Assembly: GCF_013214175.1 (NCBI RefSeq)
Contig: NZ_JABSPA010000007.1
Location: 217,440-281,439, forward strand
Reading direction: 5' to 3'
From: Colwellia sp.
Lineage (GTDB): Bacteria > Pseudomonadota > Gammaproteobacteria > Enterobacterales > Alteromonadaceae
DNA length: 64,000 bases
In this document: positions 61,003-64,000 of the stretch, piece by piece
How the letters are laid out: each line of letters starts with the position of its first letter
Position numbering within the stretch: the first letter of the stretch is position 1
Notes under the pieces: model-generated
The model's input: the letters and a program-made list of their open reading frames with translations, nothing else
What the model was told of the DNA's origin: nothing
Databases searched by the model: none
Position numbers and translations under genes: made by a program

Positions 61003-61941
61003 TTATTTAAACACATCAAAGAACTTCTGTAACAAAGTGCGATTATCTAAATTTTTAAGTGTTACTTCGTATTCTTTGAGCTTAATATTTTTGGCATCTA
61101 AGGTATCTTTGTATTTACGAATACCATCATTACTAATAATTAATTTTTGATTTAACAAGTCAGATTTTTCTGCTTCACTAGCGAGTAATTTTTTTGTTTT
61201 AATATTCTTCTGTTGTTCATAAGAAATTAATTTTTTATTGTACGATTCAGAGGAAGGATCAACTAACACCTTACCGTATACTTTTTTGCTAAAGATTCCG
61301 GTTAAAAAATTATAGTAGCGCTCTAAATCATTTTCATCAAAAGGTTGCTTACTCAACTCCTTTTGGAATCTAAGCTTTTCAGTTATGTATATTTCAATGA
61401 TAGGAATGTTATGGTTCAAGAAATCTTGCGTTTTTTCAGGCTCACAACCATGAGTAACTTTAACCTCGATTGCTACTTTCCCTCCCCATTTTTCACTATA
61501 CTCACTGTTATTGGAGAAGAAACCTACTAGATCAGGGAAATAGAATCGACCATTTTCAAATCTAATTTTCAGATCTTCTGTCTTGATTTCGGAAAAGTGA
61601 AACGTTGATTCAACTTTTCCAAAAACAAAATTAATCGAATCCAATTCAGATAACACAAGTATCGCAATAGAATGAGATAAAGATTCTCCATCTCCAGAAA
61701 CGACTCCTCCATTTGAATTTTCAATATATCTAAAGAAACCTTTAATGACAGGCGTCATTCGAGCACGCTTACTTTCGTCTATTTGAGTACTAAAGAAAGT
61801 TAACTTATTAAATTCGAATATATCGTTTTCTTTTAGTTTCAGAACTTGCCAAATATAGAAAAACTTTGTTCGTCCACGCTCATCTTTAATGAAGTTGTCT
61901 GAGTCACTCTTGGCATATGCCCTGATTTTTTTATTTGCCAT
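61003..61941 (-). CDS. PD-(D/E)XK-like nuclease candidate in cassette
   Basis: The 312-residue protein has RFYFPDLVGFFSNN followed by KVAIEVKVTHGCEPEKTQDF, the D...E-x-K arrangement of PD-(D/E)XK enzymes (restriction endonucleases, CoiA-like). The N-terminal half has a beta-rich region; the last 90 residues form a Lys/Glu-rich coiled coil ending TLLQKFFDVFK. No signal peptide. Family not recognised beyond this fold guess. Downstream attC and upstream AT-rich gap place it in the array, so a defence role is possible. Confidence 0.7.
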   Translation of the reverse strand: MANKKIRAYAKSDSDNFIKDERGRTKFFYIWQVLKLKENDIFEFNKLTFFSTQIDESKRARMTPVIKGFFRYIENSNGGVVSGDGESLSHSIAILVLSELDSINFVFGKVESTFHFSEIKTEDLKIRFENGRFYFPDLVGFFSNNSEYSEKWGGKVAIEVKVTHGCEPEKTQDFLNHNIPIIEIYITEKLRFQKELSKQPFDENDLERYYNFLTGIFSKKVYGKVLVDPSSESYNKKLISYEQQKNIKTKKLLASEAEKSDLLNQKLIISNDGIRKYKDTLDAKNIKLKEYEVTLKNLDNRTLLQKFFDVFK

Positions 61942-62155
61942 AGTAGCTAATTGCGATCCTCATAACAGTAAACAGTATATTATGTAAATGTCTCAGTAAT
62001 CCCCATCTACTCGATTATTTTACACCCTATCGTAAAACTCTTTAATTTAAAACGCTAACGCCTTTATTTTTTGTTACTGAAACGAATCAATGCAATATAG
62101 AAGTAAGCATTAGAAAATATATGGCAAAGATTTAAAGTATAACGTCTGGAATGCG
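61942..62155. other. AT-rich gap upstream of the nuclease-like gene
   Basis: About 210 bases without a gene, likely the promoter or leader of the cassette at 61003. AACGCTAACGCC at about 62050-62062 resembles part of an attC R' site and may mark an old junction. Confidence 0.35.
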
Positions 62156-62291
62156 CACCAAGAAGTCATTAGCGGTAAACTTTTTGTCACTATTCATTGG
62201 TTAAAATCTAAGGCTCACTTTTACCACATTGCGGACATTAGATTAAAGGCACAAAATAACGCTTTGGATTAGATTTTGTATCGATAACGCC
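62156..62291 (-). repeat. About 136-base repeat block, copy 2
   Basis: This is the partner of 60004-60140, also ending at an attC-like R' end. The copies differ by many substitutions, so the duplication is not recent. Confidence 0.75.
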
Positions 62292-62368
62292 TAAATAACA
62301 GGCTAAGTAATGGTTGGCTAAAATGTGTAGCGAAGCGAAACGTAGCCAACTGTTACGTGTCCTTGTTG
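62283..62368 (-). repeat. attC-like site overlapping a cassette gene end
   Basis: On the minus strand it runs from AACAAGGACACG to TAGGCGTTATCG. Inner arms are GTTGGCTACG and TAGCCAAC. Its 5' end overlaps the last codons of the membrane-protein gene. Confidence 0.75.
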
Positions 62369-62799
62369 ATTTTCTTGTTATATTTTTGTATTACAAAACT
62401 GATACTTACAAACAATACCAGATATAAAAACATATTGGTAAATACATTGAAATAACGCATACCGCCTAACTTAGGTAGCAAAGAGCTTAAAATAGGTAAA
62501 CTAGGTAGTATGAAGAAAACTAAAATTGTTGTGCCTAAAAAGGAATATATATAATACCGTTGATTTTGTAGTTTATTTACTAGAAACGCGCACATTAATG
62601 TAAAAACAAAAATAAGGGGTAACTGTAACCAAATAATTAAGAGGACTGTTTCTATATTTCTGCTTAAACCGTCATGACCGAATACTAAGTTAGTAAAGTC
62701 GACAAATAATAAAACCCAACTTTCATTTTGAATAGTTAACCATTCACCATTTAGAAATACAGAAGTAACAATACCTAGTATGATCACCAAAAGTTTCAA
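62353..62799 (-). CDS. Small membrane protein in cassette
   Basis: The 148-residue product has about four hydrophobic helices (residues about 1-17, 52-75, 85-110, 118-140) with a short charged tail ending NKKINKDT. It starts at TTG 62799 with AAGGA upstream; no in-frame ATG is near. No family was recognised. The stop lies inside an attC-like site, as usual for cassette genes. Confidence 0.65.
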   Translation of the reverse strand: MKLLVIILGIVTSVFLNGEWLTIQNESWVLLFVDFTNLVFGHDGLSRNIETVLLIIWLQLPLIFVFTLMCAFLVNKLQNQRYYIYSFLGTTILVFFILPSLPILSSLLPKLGGMRYFNVFTNMFLYLVLFVSISFVIQKYNKKINKDT

Positions 62800-62821
62800 A
62801 TTTCACAATCCTTGAGAAAAA

Positions 62822-62912
62822 TATAGCCTCACTAAGAGGCAAATAATAGTTGGTTAAAATAAGCGACGAAGGAGAAAAAACCAACTGTTTTTTGTCCTTT
62901 TGAATGACTTAT
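62822..62912 (-). repeat. attC-like site, altered 3' end
   Basis: TATAAGTCATTC ... AGTGAGGCTATA on the minus strand: the body matches the site at 63322-63421 (GGACAAAAAACAGTTGG), but the GGCGTTRG end is replaced by GGCTATA, so the recombination point may be degenerate. Confidence 0.7.
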
Positions 62913-63310
62913 AGTTGGACCATTCCATTACTTAATTTCTGGCGTAACTGAATGCCTAGAACTGTACCCAATAAAACCGCAATTACACTAAGTAAAAAAG
63001 GAAATAAGAACGCTAGTGCCAAAAGAGGTATGTCTAGAAAGATATTCATTAACCAACTAGAACCTAAATTAATAATCCAGAAAAGGAGAAAAGCGTAAAA
63101 AGCATGTTGATAGGTTTTAGCTGCTTGCTTATAAGCAAGATATACATACACGAGCAAAGATATGATGAAACCTAAAATCTCTAGTGTAACAAGAAAAGAA
63201 GTGTTTTGAGTCGCATCACCAGCCCCAACTGCTAATGTGGCAATTGTTGATGCTAGTACCAATAAAAAGTAAATACTTATTGAAAATAACACTATCCTAG
63301 AATAATTCAC
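62909..63310 (-). CDS. Small membrane protein in cassette (ABZJ_00895-like composition)
   Basis: The 133-residue product has four TM helices (about 5-28, 42-60, 70-90, 95-118). It starts at GTG 63308-63310 with AAGGA five bases before. The sequence is reminiscent of small four-helix membrane proteins often found in cassettes, but no functional family is certain. attC-like sites lie on both sides. Confidence 0.7.
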   Translation of the reverse strand: MNYSRIVLFSISIYFLLVLASTIATLAVGAGDATQNTSFLVTLEILGFIISLLVYVYLAYKQAAKTYQHAFYAFLLFWIINLGSSWLMNIFLDIPLLALAFLFPFLLSVIAVLLGTVLGIQLRQKLSNGMVQL

Positions 63311-63321
63311 GATAATCCTTT

Positions 63322-63421
63322 ACCAACGCCTCATTAAGAGGCAATAAAATAGTGGGTTAAAATAAGCGAGGCACGAGCAAAAACCAACTGTTTTTTGTCC
63401 TGCTTTAATGACTTGTTTATT
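63322..63421 (-). repeat. attC-like site
   Basis: On the minus strand AAACAAGTCATTAA ... TTAATGAGGCGTTGGT, with GGACAAAAAACAGTTGG in the left arm. Its left end touches the stop codon of the zinc-ribbon gene. Confidence 0.8.
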
Positions 63422-63932
63422 ATGTGTCACTTAAACCTTTACTAATTGTTTTTAAATAAGTTGTTTTATATTTTTTCCAATCACCATGAATATATGTGTG
63501 ATAAAACTCATAGTCATGTTCCTTGATCGGTACGCCATTTAAATATTTATAAATCATATCTAAATGTTCACGATTCCATGCCCAAAGAATCTCACCGCGC
63601 CCTTCAAACTGAAAGTAAGGTTCAGTTAGCTCTTCATACGCTAACCTCTTTTTGCGGTACATACATGATGTGCATGTAATTGAAAATGGTGAGCCTTTAA
63701 AGCTTGATGACATATCACCGACAAATAAAGAGTCACCTACTTCTTCATCTTTAGCAATTGCTAAAGAACTACAATTTGGGCATTTAATATCAATTTTGGA
63801 TGGACGACTTTTGTGATCATACCTCACATGGGTTAAACCACCATTCATTAAAAAAGTGCCACGATGATTATTTTTTGTCCCTGTAGGATTTTTCAAACTA
63901 CTCTCCGTGTTAGATGTGACACATAGACACAA
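63420..63932 (-). CDS. Zinc-ribbon-like protein in cassette
   Basis: The 170-codon frame opens with TTG; ATG 63848 is the first Met and would give about 142 residues. Two CxxC pairs (CPNC and CTSC about 45 residues apart) suggest a zinc ribbon; the rest includes EGRGEILWAWNREHLDMIYKYLNG and a basic C-terminus. No enzyme motif was seen. Start is uncertain: a TTG with GAGAG upstream at about 63896 is also possible. Confidence 0.7.
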   Translation of the reverse strand: MCLCVTSNTESSLKNPTGTKNNHRGTFLMNGGLTHVRYDHKSRPSKIDIKCPNCSSLAIAKDEEVGDSLFVGDMSSSFKGSPFSITCTSCMYRKKRLAYEELTEPYFQFEGRGEILWAWNREHLDMIYKYLNGVPIKEHDYEFYHTYIHGDWKKYKTTYLKTISKGLSDT

Positions 63933-63938
63933 TGACTC

Positions 63939-63967
63939 CCCACGAGGTGCTAGCCTCTGACCGTGGG
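63939..63967. repeat. Compound hairpin near right edge
   Basis: CCCACG pairs with CGTGGG, with an inner GAGG-TGCTAG-CCTC stem. It lies just upstream of the zinc-ribbon gene; it lacks a T run, so it may be a repeat rather than a terminator. Confidence 0.5.
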
Positions 63968-64000
63968 TTAGTTTTACAAACCAGAGCCATAATATATGTG

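Larger units (their letters stand above)
60000..64000 (-). mobile_element. Integron-type gene cassette array, partial
   Basis: Five genes in the same (minus) orientation are separated by attC-like sites that share GGCGTTRG-type 3' ends, AACAAG...5' ends and TTGG...CCAA inner symmetry. Genes nearly touch the sites, as in cassettes. The integrase gene and attI would lie beyond the right edge if the array is read from its promoter. The left end is next to the chromosomal terminator at 59957. Confidence 0.72.

Overview
The window looks like the chromosome of an AT-rich marine gammaproteobacterium, probably Alteromonadales close to Colwellia or Thalassotalea. That placement is inferred from gene content: many S1 sulfatases, a TonB-dependent receptor, a FucP-type symporter, GlyGly-CTERM surface proteins, HDOD and HD-GYP proteins and an integron cassette array. 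No rRNA or tRNA gene was seen.

Most of the window (3.7-12.3 kb and 23-60 kb) is a polysaccharide-utilisation region for a sulfated glycan containing an L-galacto-configured sugar (L-fucose and/or L-galactose) and probably N-acetylhexosamine. It encodes five intact sulfatases plus one deleted remnant, two GH20-type enzymes, a GH29 alpha-L-fucosidase, a large beta-helix surface protein, a TonB receptor and the FucP-type symporter. An operon at 37.6-45.0 kb carries a Zn-dehydrogenase resembling L-galactonate 5-dehydrogenase, a lactonase, an altronate-dehydratase-family enzyme, a mannonate/tagaturonate-type reductase, KDPG aldolase, KDG kinase and a mutarotase. Together they outline a route from L-galactonate through D-altronate and KDG to pyruvate plus glyceraldehyde 3-phosphate.

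Regulation is rich: a NarL-type two-component system whose kinase has a periplasmic solute-binding-like sensor, a LacI regulator, and a GntR/FCD regulator with two winged-helix domains. Three catabolic genes (GH20, TonB receptor, sulfatase) share a promoter block in which a TAGGG-N4-CCYTA palindrome lies at one fixed distance from GATRCGC.

Around the catabolic core: 0-3.4 kb holds a multihaem cytochrome, DUF1501 and DUF1800 set; 11-17 kb holds EAL-HDOD, HD-GYP, HDOD and PAS-AraC signalling proteins; 17.5-20.2 kb holds a RAYT transposase bounded by inverted repeats, which abuts a truncated ATPase gene whose partner gene is frameshifted in an A8 tract (possibly a broken defence pair). From about 60.0 kb to the right edge there is an integron-type cassette array: five genes in one orientation separated by attC-like sites, including a HEPN-like protein and a PD-(D/E)XK-like nuclease candidate.
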